From Pyrococcus kukulkanii (GTDB lineage: Archaea > Methanobacteriota_B > Thermococci > Thermococcales > Thermococcaceae): a stretch of 64,000 bases of DNA. How positions within the stretch are numbered: position 1 is the first letter of the stretch; each line of letters opens with the position of its first letter. Shown here one piece after another: positions 45,866-55,354 of this stretch. Location: NCBI RefSeq assembly GCF_041647995.1, contig NZ_JARRIB010000002.1:186001-250000 (forward strand), written 5' to 3'. A model generated the notes under the pieces. That model did not search any database. It had not been told where the DNA came from and saw only the letters and a list, made by a program, of their open reading frames with translations. The position numbers and the translations under genes were made by a program.

Positions 45866-46873
45866 CTACCCTACAATCCTCCTAATAGCCAAGAGCTCAA
45901 GCCTTCCCTGAGGTCTTAAAATTCCCTTCTTCGGATCTAAGAAGAGAATATTCTGCTTCACTAACCATCTTATTCCTGGGCTTACATCCTCTATCTTGAT
46001 GAACTCGCTGTCCATAAAGCTTTTTAATATCCTTATAACTTCCCTGTAAATGATCCCGTTTTCCCTTTTGAGGTCATTCAGCTTAAATTTTATCCAATTC
46101 TCTCTTGTATCAAGTTCTCCCCTGCACCATTCTTCTAGGTTGTCCTTGTGAAGAGAAGCAAGTGTGAGATAGGAGGGCTTTCCCCCAAAGTGCCTGATGA
46201 CTAATTCTATCTCTTCCCCCTTAAATCCAAGTTCTTCAAGGAATTCTCTCGCAGTATCCTCATCAAAATCATCTACCAAGAAGAATTCGGCCCTACCGTG
46301 GAGCATTGCTTCGCTGTACACCTTCTCAATGAAGAGAGAATCTGAGGTTATTGTGAAGACGTGGGCTAGGTGTAGTTCTTTCGTAAGTCCGACTAGGAGG
46401 TTGAAGAGTTCATAGAGTAGTGGTCCATTTATTTTGAGGTCTTCAACCTTCTGGAGCTCATCTAAGATTAGAATTGGAATTTTTCCACTTTTCCTAATCT
46501 TTTTCAAAGTCTCAATTATATAGGAAAAAGCGTTTTCGTGGTTCCCAATTACCTCTCTCAGCAGAGCTTTTGGAACTGGAATTCCGTGGATAATCCCAGG
46601 TAGATCCTCTACTATTGCTTTAACAACGTCCTTCTTGCCTCTGTGTATCGAGAACAGAATATTAAGGAAATCAGAAGGGCTGGATATAGCATGCCACCTG
46701 AGGTTTATATAGAATGGAACAAAATCCTCGGAAAGTCTCCTAGAAAATTCCATTAGTAGTGTTGTTTTGCCCGAGTTTATCGGGCCGTAAATGAAGAAGA
46801 TTGTGTTTGGCTCGCTCTCAACGAAAGTTCTGAGGAGAGCCAGCTCTTTCTCCCTGTCGTAAAACATGAACAT
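45866..46873 (-). CDS. Archaeal AAA ATPase (COG1672 family), paralogue of the one at 38480
   Basis: A 335-residue ATPase. Walker [14 protein letters not shown], Walker [12 protein letters not shown], sensor [22 protein letters not shown], and a C-terminal winged helix ending [19 protein letters not shown] 46873 fits a leaderless or short-leader message from a TATA (TTTTTATATTT on the minus strand, about 46900-46910); a TTG at 46894 is less likely. It forms a two-gene unit with the unknown protein at 44916. The partner differs from that of the paralogue, which goes with a zinc ribbon. Confidence 0.82.
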   Translation of the reverse strand: MFMFYDREKELALLRTFVESEPNTIFFIYGPINSGKTTLLMEFSRRLSEDFVPFYINLRWHAISSPSDFLNILFSIHRGKKDVVKAIVEDLPGIIHGIPVPKALLREVIGNHENAFSYIIETLKKIRKSGKIPILILDELQKVEDLKINGPLLYELFNLLVGLTKELHLAHVFTITSDSLFIEKVYSEAMLHGRAEFFLVDDFDEDTAREFLEELGFKGEEIELVIRHFGGKPSYLTLASLHKDNLEEWCRGELDTRENWIKFKLNDLKRENGIIYREVIRILKSFMDSEFIKIEDVSPGIRWLVKQNILFLDPKKGILRPQGRLELLAIRRIVG

Positions 46874-46913
46874 CCCAAAGAAATGTTCGCTCAAAAAATA
46901 TAAAAATTTAAGC

Positions 46914-48152
46914 TCAAAGTCTAACGAAGTGCACTGAACAGGAGATACATGGGTCGAATGCTCTAACTATCTCCTCCAATTTTTTCTTCAAAGACTCCTC
47001 TGGCACTGATCCATACATCTTCTTAGCGTCTTCAAGTAAGCTAAGCTCCATCATCCCTTGATTAAATGCAGTCGGTGTGATCGTGTTCGACCACACGACT
47101 TTTCCATCTTCGATTCTATAGTGATGGACTAGAACTCCTCTGGGAGCTTCAACATATCCAATCCCTTCCCCGCTTTTTTCTTCCGGTTCCACAATGCCTT
47201 TTTCTATTCCCTCACTTGCTATTTTATTGCTGAGCTCAGCAACTCTCTCTAAAGCATAGACAAGCTCTATGGCTTGGGCTAAGTTGTTGTATATTACGTA
47301 TCTGCTCTCAATTTTGTCTTTGTAGGTATCTAGCAGTCTCCCCGCTTCCCCCTGAATGTATTTTTCTTTCAATAATAACCTAGCCAATGCACCGACAAAA
47401 ATAGGTTTGCCTTTGTAGTAGGTATGCTTTGCAAAGCTGTAGTTTACTGGAACTTCGTCAAGCTCTATATATTGAATTCTGTCTTCCCCAACTATTAGGT
47501 CATCTCCCCACAAGTATTCACTGGTAACCATCGGAATTTCAGCTTTAGCCCCTCTTGGTTCTTGAGAAGCAAATATTCCAACTATCCTTCTGGCAAATTT
47601 AACTAGTGACTCTGCATGCTTTGCTATTCCTTCCAGTTCTTCTTCTCTTGGATACCTTCCAAATCCTCCTGGCTTTATGTTTATTCCATGAATTTCTCTT
47701 CCCCCTAGGAGCTCTCTTATCGTGTTACCAAATGCCTTTATTGTCAATCCTTCCTTTATTAACTCCCCATGCTTTGGTATCATTGAGATTGCATCTGGAT
47801 AGCCAAAAATATCCGGCAACGCTAGGAGGTAAAGGTGCAGGGCGTGGCTCTCTATTATTTCTCCCCATAGAACAAGTTCTCTAAGCTTCTCGACGGTTGG
47901 TGGAACATCTATCCTGAGGGCATTTTCTATGGCTCTCACCGATGCAACGGAGTGAGCTACGTAGCAGATAGCACATATCCTTGCCTCAAGATCGGGAACG
48001 TCCCAGTAGCTTCTTCCTAACGTCAGGATTTCGAAGAATCTTGGTCCTTCAAGTATCTTAACTCTCGCCTCCTTAACAGTTCCATCCTCAACAACTATCT
48101 CTGCCTTTCCGATCCCCTCAACCCTGGTGAATTCATCAAGCTCTATTATCAT
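46914..48152 (-). CDS. shyA: Sulfhydrogenase II alpha (large, NiFe) subunit
   Basis: A 412-residue NiFe-hydrogenase large subunit; it most resembles the SH-II type of Pyrococcus. The N-terminal nickel ligands are in EARICAICYVAHS and the C-terminal ones in DPCISCSVHFVRL; a maturation protease normally cuts after the His, removing the last four residues. EFTRVEGIGKAEI and GYVEAPRGVLVHHYRIEDGK are family marks. ATG 48152 follows GAGGTGG. It is last in shyBCDA. The enzyme is cytosolic and exchanges electrons between H2 and NAD(P)H; it may also reduce polysulfide. Confidence 0.95.
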   Translation of the reverse strand: MIIELDEFTRVEGIGKAEIVVEDGTVKEARVKILEGPRFFEILTLGRSYWDVPDLEARICAICYVAHSVASVRAIENALRIDVPPTVEKLRELVLWGEIIESHALHLYLLALPDIFGYPDAISMIPKHGELIKEGLTIKAFGNTIRELLGGREIHGINIKPGGFGRYPREEELEGIAKHAESLVKFARRIVGIFASQEPRGAKAEIPMVTSEYLWGDDLIVGEDRIQYIELDEVPVNYSFAKHTYYKGKPIFVGALARLLLKEKYIQGEAGRLLDTYKDKIESRYVIYNNLAQAIELVYALERVAELSNKIASEGIEKGIVEPEEKSGEGIGYVEAPRGVLVHHYRIEDGKVVWSNTITPTAFNQGMMELSLLEDAKKMYGSVPEESLKKKLEEIVRAFDPCISCSVHFVRL

Positions 48153-48154
48153 AA

Positions 48155-48871
48155 CTACCACCTCGTGAACGTCCTAAGCTTCTTTGCAATTTCCTCCTCT
48201 GGCAGGATTTTCTTTAGAACTTCGACAAGCCCAGGAATGTTTGCGTCCATTGAAGGCCCCCTGCACCCTATGCATCCTAATCCTAAGGCAGGGCACTGGG
48301 CATTACACCCTCCAGCCGTTACTGGTCCAAGGCATGGAATCCCCTTCTTTAAGAGAACGCACTCGTACTCGTTGAGTTTGCACTCAAGGCAGACCGGATA
48401 GTCCTTTGCAACAGGCTCAACTCCTCTCGCCAGGTTCATCAGGACTTGAAATACCTCCTCCTTATTGTAGGGGCACCCAGGAATGGCGAAGTCAACGGGG
48501 ACGTACTCCGTTATCGGTCTTGGTTCAAGAACTTTCGTTGGTCCTTTGATGTCTCCATATATCCTTCTAAATGCCTCCTTTGCATTTTCAACGCTCCCTT
48601 GAACGCTACCGTGGGTTGCACAAGTTCCTAGGGCTATCAAGTATTCACTCCTGTTTCTTGCTTCCCTAAGGACCTCAAGGTCTCTCTGCGTTGAAACCGT
48701 TCCAGTTACAAGGGCAACGTCAACCCTCTCCTTACTTTTGCGTGAGCTCGCCATGTGAAACTCAACTATATCGTAGAACTCAAGGATGTCAAATAACCTA
48801 TCGTACAGGAACAGCAAGTTGAGGGCACAACCCCCGCAATCCGTAAGCTCAAAAACTGCTAACTTCATCAT
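48155..48871 (-). CDS. shyD: Sulfhydrogenase II delta (small, Fe-S) subunit
   Basis: A 238-residue electron-transfer subunit of the NiFe hydrogenase. Cysteines typical of three cubane clusters appear in ELTDCGGCALN, ALGTCATHGSV, IPGCPYNKEEV, CLECKLNEYECVL, GIPCLGPVTAGGCNAQCPALGLGCIGCRGP. The ATG at 48871 overlaps the shyC stop (ATGA); the next codon is also ATG. Two bases separate it from shyA. No signal peptide, consistent with a soluble enzyme. Confidence 0.93.
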   Translation of the reverse strand: MMKLAVFELTDCGGCALNLLFLYDRLFDILEFYDIVEFHMASSRKSKERVDVALVTGTVSTQRDLEVLREARNRSEYLIALGTCATHGSVQGSVENAKEAFRRIYGDIKGPTKVLEPRPITEYVPVDFAIPGCPYNKEEVFQVLMNLARGVEPVAKDYPVCLECKLNEYECVLLKKGIPCLGPVTAGGCNAQCPALGLGCIGCRGPSMDANIPGLVEVLKKILPEEEIAKKLRTFTRW

Positions 48872-49734
48872 ATCAACCCCCTCGTCGAGAGGGCATCCCA
48901 GTAGGTGAAGACGGGTCCATCCTTGCAGATGTACTTCCAGCTCGTGCTCGTCCCAACGACGCAGTGGCCGCACTTTCCAACTCCGCACTTCATCCTCCTC
49001 TCAAGCGTCATGTATATCCTCCCTGGGGATAGTCCTCTGTTCAGAAGTTCCCTTATCACGAACTTGTACATAACTGGTGGACCACAGATCAGTGCATAGG
49101 AATTGTTAACATCAAACTCCTCCCCCCTGAACAGATCCGTAACTACTCCTTTGCACACTTTCTCCGAGAACCCCTTCTCAAGGTAGACACATGAAGGAGT
49201 CTCAACTTCGTAAGCAAGCTTGACGTGGCAGTTAAGCTTTTCCCCATGCTTGAGTAGATATATTATCTCATCCCTGAACAATATATCTTCGTAGCTCTTC
49301 GTCCCGTAGAAGAGGTATATCTTCTCGAATTTGCCCGTATCAATTGCGTACCACAGCACGGAACGTAAGGGAGCCATTCCCAGGCCACCAGCAACAAGAA
49401 TTAAGTTCGATCCTTCCATCTTTTCAAGAGGGAAGCCGTTGCCATAGGGTCCTCTAATTCCTATTGATTCTCCTTCACTAAACTTGTGGATGAACCTCGT
49501 TAACCTTCCAACCCTCCTTATGCAGAGCTGTATCGGCTTCCTTGTGGGTGGTGAGCAGATGCTGATTGGGAACTCTCCATAACCCCTCAGGTCAACTATA
49601 ACGAACTGCCCTGGCTTGAAGATAAAGTTTTCTTCAACTTCCCTATCGGTAAAGCGGAGTGTGAAGAGTTTTTCCCTTGGTGTGAGCTCCCTAATCTCAA
49701 TTATCTTAGCATCGTAGCTTTGATAGGGGTTCAT
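48868..49734 (-). CDS. shyC: Sulfhydrogenase II gamma subunit (FAD/NAD(P)-binding)
   Basis: A 288-residue ferredoxin-NADP reductase-like subunit that passes electrons to nicotinamide nucleotides. FAD site: FPISICSPPTRKP; NAD(P) site: LVAGGLGMAPLRSVL; C-terminal [2Fe-2S] cysteines: MKCGVGKCGHCVVG and YICKDGPVF. It overlaps shyB by 4 nt and shyD by 4 nt. Confidence 0.94.
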   Translation of the reverse strand: MNPYQSYDAKIIEIRELTPREKLFTLRFTDREVEENFIFKPGQFVIVDLRGYGEFPISICSPPTRKPIQLCIRRVGRLTRFIHKFSEGESIGIRGPYGNGFPLEKMEGSNLILVAGGLGMAPLRSVLWYAIDTGKFEKIYLFYGTKSYEDILFRDEIIYLLKHGEKLNCHVKLAYEVETPSCVYLEKGFSEKVCKGVVTDLFRGEEFDVNNSYALICGPPVMYKFVIRELLNRGLSPGRIYMTLERRMKCGVGKCGHCVVGTSTSWKYICKDGPVFTYWDALSTRGLI

Positions 49735-50735
49735 AACAATCCCTCCCGAATCTCCTCAAGAACCTTTACATGTTCTATCCTTGCTGGACAGAATTCATCA
49801 CACCTTCCACAACCAACACAGTTGAAGCCCGCAGAGGGGTCGAAATAACTCTTGCAGTAGTAGCGATGCCTAAATCTATCCAAACGGGTGGGTCTGAAGT
49901 TGTGGCCTCCAGCTACCAAGCCGTGAGTTGGCATAAAGCACGAATCATATCTCCTCTCTCTCACGACCTCATAAGCCCTAATCCAATTGTCGCAGACCTC
50001 GTAGCATCTGCACGTTGGGCAGACGAGGGTGCAGTTTCCACAGCCCAGGCACTTCTCAGCGTACTTCTTCCACACCTGGCTGTTGAAGGCTAAGTCAAGG
50101 ATATCTGCCAGGCCTTCTTTGTTTAGACTCCTCTTGAACGCTTTGGCTCTCTTCTCTTCAAATTCTTTGAAGTGCCTTAGATCCTCCTCCGTAACTTCTT
50201 CGAATAACTCTTGGTTCTCCCACACTACCTCGTGACCCCGAACGCTTCCTACTCTCACTAGCCAGCCATCCGGTAGTTCGTGAAGAAAGAGGTCGAAGCC
50301 ATCCATCGCAAAGTCCGTTCCCAAGCTCTTGCAGAAGCAGTATTCATCAGGCATACAGCTTATCCCTACTATAAACGCATTCTCTCTCCTTGACTTGTAG
50401 TATGGATCTGGAGGATCTCCAAGGTACGTTTTGTCCAAAATCTTGAGCCCATGAATGTCGCATGAGTGAAGTCCGAAGAGAACGAATCTTTCTTCATCCT
50501 TTATCTCTTCCCACTTATCCCCTTTTAACCTGAATAACTCATCTCTGGGTTTCACGAAGAACTTCTTTGGGGGGAGTATAGTTCTCGTGTAGTCTAAGCT
50601 GAGCTCTTTAATATCATCAACCTGCATAAATACATATGTCGAGTTACGTTTTACTGGACCATATATTTTGCCAAGTTGCTTGAGAGATTCAAAAAACGCG
50701 GGAAAGTTTTCGGCAGAAAGCTTGACGTACCTCAT
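49731..50735 (-). CDS. shyB: Sulfhydrogenase II beta subunit (4Fe-4S)
   Basis: A 334-residue iron-sulfur subunit resembling anaerobic sulfite reductase A, the reason these enzymes are called sulfhydrogenases. Two ferredoxin-type clusters: CLGCGNCTLVCPTCRC and CVGCGRCDEFCPARIEH. Extra cysteines occur in GLHSCDIHGLK and GISCMPDEYCFCKSLG. First gene of the operon; AGAGGGTGAA lies before the ATG. The promoter is shared, in opposite direction, with nfnI and carries a SurR site. Confidence 0.94.
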   Translation of the reverse strand: MRYVKLSAENFPAFFESLKQLGKIYGPVKRNSTYVFMQVDDIKELSLDYTRTILPPKKFFVKPRDELFRLKGDKWEEIKDEERFVLFGLHSCDIHGLKILDKTYLGDPPDPYYKSRRENAFIVGISCMPDEYCFCKSLGTDFAMDGFDLFLHELPDGWLVRVGSVRGHEVVWENQELFEEVTEEDLRHFKEFEEKRAKAFKRSLNKEGLADILDLAFNSQVWKKYAEKCLGCGNCTLVCPTCRCYEVCDNWIRAYEVVRERRYDSCFMPTHGLVAGGHNFRPTRLDRFRHRYYCKSYFDPSAGFNCVGCGRCDEFCPARIEHVKVLEEIREGLL

Positions 50736-50817
50736 AAATATTCACCCTCTTAGTATTTTCTTATTTTCTATTGGTAAAATAATAAAATAATAAGGATTTC
50801 CAAAACGCTATTTTGAC

Positions 50818-50834
50818 AACCTCAAGTTTTAAAC
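50818..50834 (-). promoter_or_regulatory. SurR-type site between shyB and the nfnI operon
   Basis: On the minus strand GTTTAAAACTTGAGGTT matches GTTn3AACn5GTT exactly; the core GTTTTAAAC palindrome is at 50826-50834. A/T-rich TATA elements lie on both sides: about 50776-50790 for shyB (minus) and TTTTTATTATAATTT at about 50857-50871 for nfnI (plus, ATG 50903). One site can thus serve both operons. Confidence 0.75.
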
Positions 50835-50902
50835 AAATGGTAAAATACATGGAAGAATTTTTATTATAATTTGGAAACAGAAATATTTGTGAGGTGATGC
50901 AA

Positions 50903-51739
50903 ATGTACAAAATTTTACGGAAAGAACGGCTTGCTCCTGGCATTAATCTTTTTGAAATAGAAGCTCCTAGAGTGGCTAAACACGCGAAACCAGGGCAGTT
51001 CGTGATCGTGAGATTACATGAGAAAGGTGAAAGAATACCCTTGACAATTGCCGACGTTGACAAAAGTAAAGGTTCAGTTACGATAGTTGCCCAAGAGGTC
51101 GGAAAAACAACTCACGAATTGGGCACGTACAATGAAGGGGATTACATCTCGGATCTCCTGGGGCCCTTGGGAAACCCAAGCCACATAGACAAGTTCGGAA
51201 CGGTAGTAATGGTTGGGGGTGGAGTTGGTGTTGCGGAGATATACCCAGTCGCGAGAGCCATGAAGGAAGCGGGCAACTATGTGATCTCGATCCTGGGGTT
51301 CAGGACAAAAGAGTTAGTTTTCTGGGAGGACAAGCTTAGAGACGTTAGCGATGAAGTAATAGTCACGACAAACGATGGAAGTTATGGAATGAAGGGCTTT
51401 ACAACTCATGCGCTTCAAAAGTTAATCGATGAGGGTAGGAAGATTGACCTGGTACATGCAGTTGGACCTGCAATAATGATGAAAGCCGTTGCGGAGCTAA
51501 CCAAGCCCTACGGGATAAAGACTATGGCAAGCTTGAACCCGATAATGGTCGATGGAACAGGGATGTGCGGAGCGTGCAGGATTACGGTGGGGGGAGAGAT
51601 AAAGTTTGCTTGTGTCGATGGGCCCGAGTTCGATGCCCACTTAGTTGATTGGGATGAGCTAATGAAGAGGCTCAACTATTATCGTGATTTAGAGTTGATA
51701 AGCTTTGAAAAGTGGAAGAGGGAAAGGGGGATGGTTTGA
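50903..51739 (+). CDS. sudB: NfnI / sulfide dehydrogenase small (beta) subunit
   Basis: A 278-residue FAD and [2Fe-2S] protein. FAD/NAD domain: FVIVRLHEKGERIPLTIAD and VMVGGGVGVAEIYPVARA; cluster cysteines: GTGMCGACRITVGG and KFACVDGPEFD. With the large subunit it forms the NADH-dependent ferredoxin:NADP+ oxidoreductase that bifurcates electrons; it was earlier described as sulfide dehydrogenase. GAGGTGATGCAA precedes the ATG at 50903; the GTG at 50894 is part of that site. Its stop is directly followed by the sudA ATG. Confidence 0.94.
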   Translation: MYKILRKERLAPGINLFEIEAPRVAKHAKPGQFVIVRLHEKGERIPLTIADVDKSKGSVTIVAQEVGKTTHELGTYNEGDYISDLLGPLGNPSHIDKFGTVVMVGGGVGVAEIYPVARAMKEAGNYVISILGFRTKELVFWEDKLRDVSDEVIVTTNDGSYGMKGFTTHALQKLIDEGRKIDLVHAVGPAIMMKAVAELTKPYGIKTMASLNPIMVDGTGMCGACRITVGGEIKFACVDGPEFDAHLVDWDELMKRLNYYRDLELISFEKWKRERGMV

Positions 51740-53164
<1,425 letters not shown>

Positions 53165-53638
53165 CTACCATTTATTTTTTCTGTACCCCAAGAAAAAGCC
53201 TCTAAATGTCATGCCCATGAAATCTTCCCCTAGGAAACCATCAAAGAACTTCCTTGTCTCTTCTGGGTTAAGCCACTCTATGTGATCAGGAATGCCTTCG
53301 TCGAAGTAATAAGTTATTGCATCGTCCTTTTTGCTTGCTATATCCAACGTGTATATTTTTTTGTTAAACCTCTTCGCCTTCTCAACCTCCCTGCATACTA
53401 GGGAGGAGAACTTTCCGTACACGGCAACGGCGACGACGTAATCAACTTCCCTGATTTTGTCACTTACATCTCTTATACCATAGTCCGAGGGAAGAATGAC
53501 GTTTGTTGAACCAAGTTTCTCTTTGATTATCTCCAAAATAATTTTCTCAGTTTTCGTGTGATACAAAATAGTAGGCTCGCTTAGATATACTGGAGGCCCG
53601 TAAGCTTTTTTCTTTTTCCTAAATATTTTAAACACCAT
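53165..53638 (-). CDS. Conserved hypothetical protein
   Basis: A 157-residue protein I do not recognise. It begins VFKIFRKKKKAYGPPVYLSE after the initiator and holds a nucleotide-fold-like middle part (VDYVVAVAVYGKFSS, VEKAKRFNKKIYTLDIASKK). ATG 53638 has GAGGTGTTCCGA upstream. The frame is open to 53722, but that DNA is a C/D-box sRNA (53644-53712) so I reject the longer form. It ends against sudA on the other strand. Confidence 0.65.
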   Translation of the reverse strand: MVFKIFRKKKKAYGPPVYLSEPTILYHTKTEKIILEIIKEKLGSTNVILPSDYGIRDVSDKIREVDYVVAVAVYGKFSSLVCREVEKAKRFNKKIYTLDIASKKDDAITYYFDEGIPDHIEWLNPEETRKFFDGFLGEDFMGMTFRGFFLGYRKNKW

Positions 53639-53643
53639 TCGGA

Positions 53644-53712
53644 ACACCTCAGGTGGGGACTTTACGTCATCATTGACCCCCGAATCAGCAGGGATGACAC
53701 TCATCATAGGTG
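53644..53712 (-). ncRNA. C/D-box sRNA in the leader of the downstream gene
   Basis: On the minus strand the full set is present: C box ATGATGA (53707-53701), 12-nt guide GTGTCATCCCTG, D' box CTGA (53688-53685), spacer TTCGGGGGTCA, C' box ATGATGA (53673-53667), 14-nt guide CGTAAAGTCCCCAC, D box CTGA (53652-53649). The D box runs into the GAGGTG ribosome site of the gene at 53638. A TATA (CCTATTTTATTT, about 53727-53738) lies 25 bp before the RNA 5' end. The sRNA and mRNA thus seem to share a promoter. Confidence 0.87.
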
Positions 53713-53716
53713 CTCC

Positions 53717-53738
53717 TTTCAAATTTGAAATAAAATAG
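53717..53738 (-). promoter_or_regulatory. TATA box with 14-bp palindrome for the sRNA/mRNA unit
   Basis: TTTCAAATTTGAAA (53717-53730) is a perfect 14-bp palindrome between a TATA-like element (53727-53738, minus strand) and the predicted RNA start near 53711. It could be an operator or simply A/T-rich promoter DNA; no factor is known to me for it. Confidence 0.4.
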
Positions 53739-53850
53739 GGCTATTTTAACTTTATCGGGGATCTTAGCTTTGCGTTTCCTTCTGCTCTATAACAAAAGAT
53801 AAAGGATTTAAAGCTCGGAAAAATTTTTGAAAAATATGAAAGGCCTTGTA

Positions 53851-54144
53851 CTACCCTTTGATTATTTTTGCTAGTTTTTTTGTGAGGGTGTCGAGGAATT
53901 CTATGAATTCTTTTTCGTTGTACATTACTAGGTGTTTTTTCTCTTCGATTAGTTCTTGTAGTTCTAGTAGTTCTGGGGTTGCTTTTCCCTCTTCTTTCAT
54001 TATTTCGATTAGCCTTGCAGCTGCATCGATTAATCTTAGGGGTCCGTACAGGGGAGGCTCATCAACACAACCTCTAGCGCTCGTTATTAAGAAGGCTAAA
54101 AGCTTGAAGTGGCTATCATTTAATATGTTGTCCGTACTTTTCAA
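53851..54144 (-). CDS. DUF6092 family protein
   Basis: A 97-residue helical protein. HFKLLAFLITSARGCVDEPP, then LYGPLRLIDAAARLIEIM, is the mark of a small conserved family of unknown function. The only in-frame start is a TTG at 54144, which lies 29 nt inside the nitroreductase gene, so the two are translated from one message. No ATG or GTG occurs before the conserved part. 53723-53850 upstream of the next gene holds the promoter described separately. Confidence 0.65.
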   Translation of the reverse strand: MKSTDNILNDSHFKLLAFLITSARGCVDEPPLYGPLRLIDAAARLIEIMKEEGKATPELLELQELIEEKKHLVMYNEKEFIEFLDTLTKKLAKIIKG

Positions 54145-54640
54145 CGTGAACCACCTCCTCTAGGGGTCTCCTCTTTGGTGGTTTAGGCCAGAATTCAGGG
54201 TACCCAAAACTTATCATTAAGACGGGCTCTATATCTTCGGGAATTTCCAGGAGTTCTTTTAATGCCACCTTGTTAAACGAGACTATTGGACAAGAGCCAA
54301 TTCCCAGGGAGTACGCCATTAACATCATGTTTTGAGCTGCCATTGAAATATCCATTAATGCGATCCGTTCTCCCTCCCTACCTCCCCTTTCGGCCCGTTT
54401 TTTGTTAATGCAGAGAATTATTAAGGCTGCTGGATTCCCAAACAATCCTGGAGAGACTAGTTTTATCTTCCCTATCATCTCCTTATTTGTCACTAAAATG
54501 AACTCCCAAGCCTGAATATTACTACCACTCGGGGCCCAAATTCCAGCCTCAAGAATCTTAAGCAAATCTTCCTTGGGAATCCCCTTATCCTTAAACCTCC
54601 TCACAGCCCTACGACCCTTAATGATATCTAGAAGCTCCAA
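54116..54640 (-). CDS. Nitroreductase-family flavoprotein
   Basis: A 174-residue FMN-dependent oxidoreductase. KGRRAVRRFKDKGIPKEDLLKIL and APSGSNIQAWEFILV form the FMN site; LGIGSCPIVSFNK and SFGYPEFWPKPPKRRPLEEVVH the C-terminal part. Start is TTG 54640, with GGAGGGAG upstream; it lies 3 nt after the racemase stop. Substrates of such proteins range from nitro compounds to flavins and quinones. It follows the racemase/peptidase operon and may belong to it. Confidence 0.88.
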   Translation of the reverse strand: MELLDIIKGRRAVRRFKDKGIPKEDLLKILEAGIWAPSGSNIQAWEFILVTNKEMIGKIKLVSPGLFGNPAALIILCINKKRAERGGREGERIALMDISMAAQNMMLMAYSLGIGSCPIVSFNKVALKELLEIPEDIEPVLMISFGYPEFWPKPPKRRPLEEVVHVEKYGQHIK

Positions 54641-54643
54641 TGA

Positions 54644-55351
54644 CTACTCCCTCCTTTTTTCGTGTGGGGGATGGAATGATACCTTACTATGAGAAAGACC
54701 TAGCTTAACAAGGTCTTCTGCAATTTTTAGGGCTACTAGCCCAGGTTCAATTACCGGAACACCTAGCTGGTCTTGAAGCCATTTCCCTAGCCCAATTAAA
54801 CTTCCACAACTTAGTACTATTACTTCAGCGCCATCATTCTCAATTGCGTCCTTTGCTTCTTTTAGCAAAGCCTGTTTTATGTCCTCTATTCTATTGGCTA
54901 TATCAAGAACCGTAAAATCGACTGTTCTTATAGATGCTAATTTGTTTTCTAGTCCGTACATCCTAACAGCATCGAGGGTTTTTCCTCTAGAGTTCTTTGA
55001 ACCAACTCCAACTATTGAGAATTTTCTACCCAACATTGATGCAATATGGAGGGCACTTTCTCTTAGCCCTACTACTGGGATTGTTAACTTTTCCCGAGCT
55101 GCGAATAAAGCAGGATCGCTAAAGCAATAAATTATAACTGCATCGTACCCTTCTTCTTCGGCTTTTTCTGCCTCTTTTAAAGTTTCGAGCTCTGACCATG
55201 CAATATCATAGTACTGCTCTATAGATTCCGGGCCTCTAGTTAAGTTAACAACTGTTATCTCCGTATCTGGATCCTTTACTTTGTTGTATGCATCTTCTAT
55301 CCCTTTATTCCAAAGTTCGGTTGAAACAGGAACAATGACCTTTATCCTCAT
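54644..55351 (-). CDS. Asp/Glu/hydantoin racemase family protein
   Basis: A 235-residue protein of the cofactor-independent racemase family (HyuE/AspR type). The two active-site cysteines are expected in VIIYCFSDPALFAAREK and VIVLSCGSLIGLG; both Cys are present. It likely inverts an alpha-carbon in an amino acid or hydantoin. GAGGAGG lies before the ATG. A second, different member is encoded at 63053, so the cluster has two such enzymes. Confidence 0.82.
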   Translation of the reverse strand: MRIKVIVPVSTELWNKGIEDAYNKVKDPDTEITVVNLTRGPESIEQYYDIAWSELETLKEAEKAEEEGYDAVIIYCFSDPALFAAREKLTIPVVGLRESALHIASMLGRKFSIVGVGSKNSRGKTLDAVRMYGLENKLASIRTVDFTVLDIANRIEDIKQALLKEAKDAIENDGAEVIVLSCGSLIGLGKWLQDQLGVPVIEPGLVALKIAEDLVKLGLSHSKVSFHPPHEKRRE

Positions 55352-55354
55352 ATC

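Noticed and set aside
48872-48988. Upstream extension of shyD
   Set aside because: Wholly inside shyC in another frame; the family start MMKLAVFELTDCGGC is at 48871.
53639-53722. N-terminal extension of the gene at 53165-53638
   Set aside because: The DNA is better explained by a C/D-box sRNA with exact boxes, and the internal ATG at 53638 has a strong ribosome-binding site.
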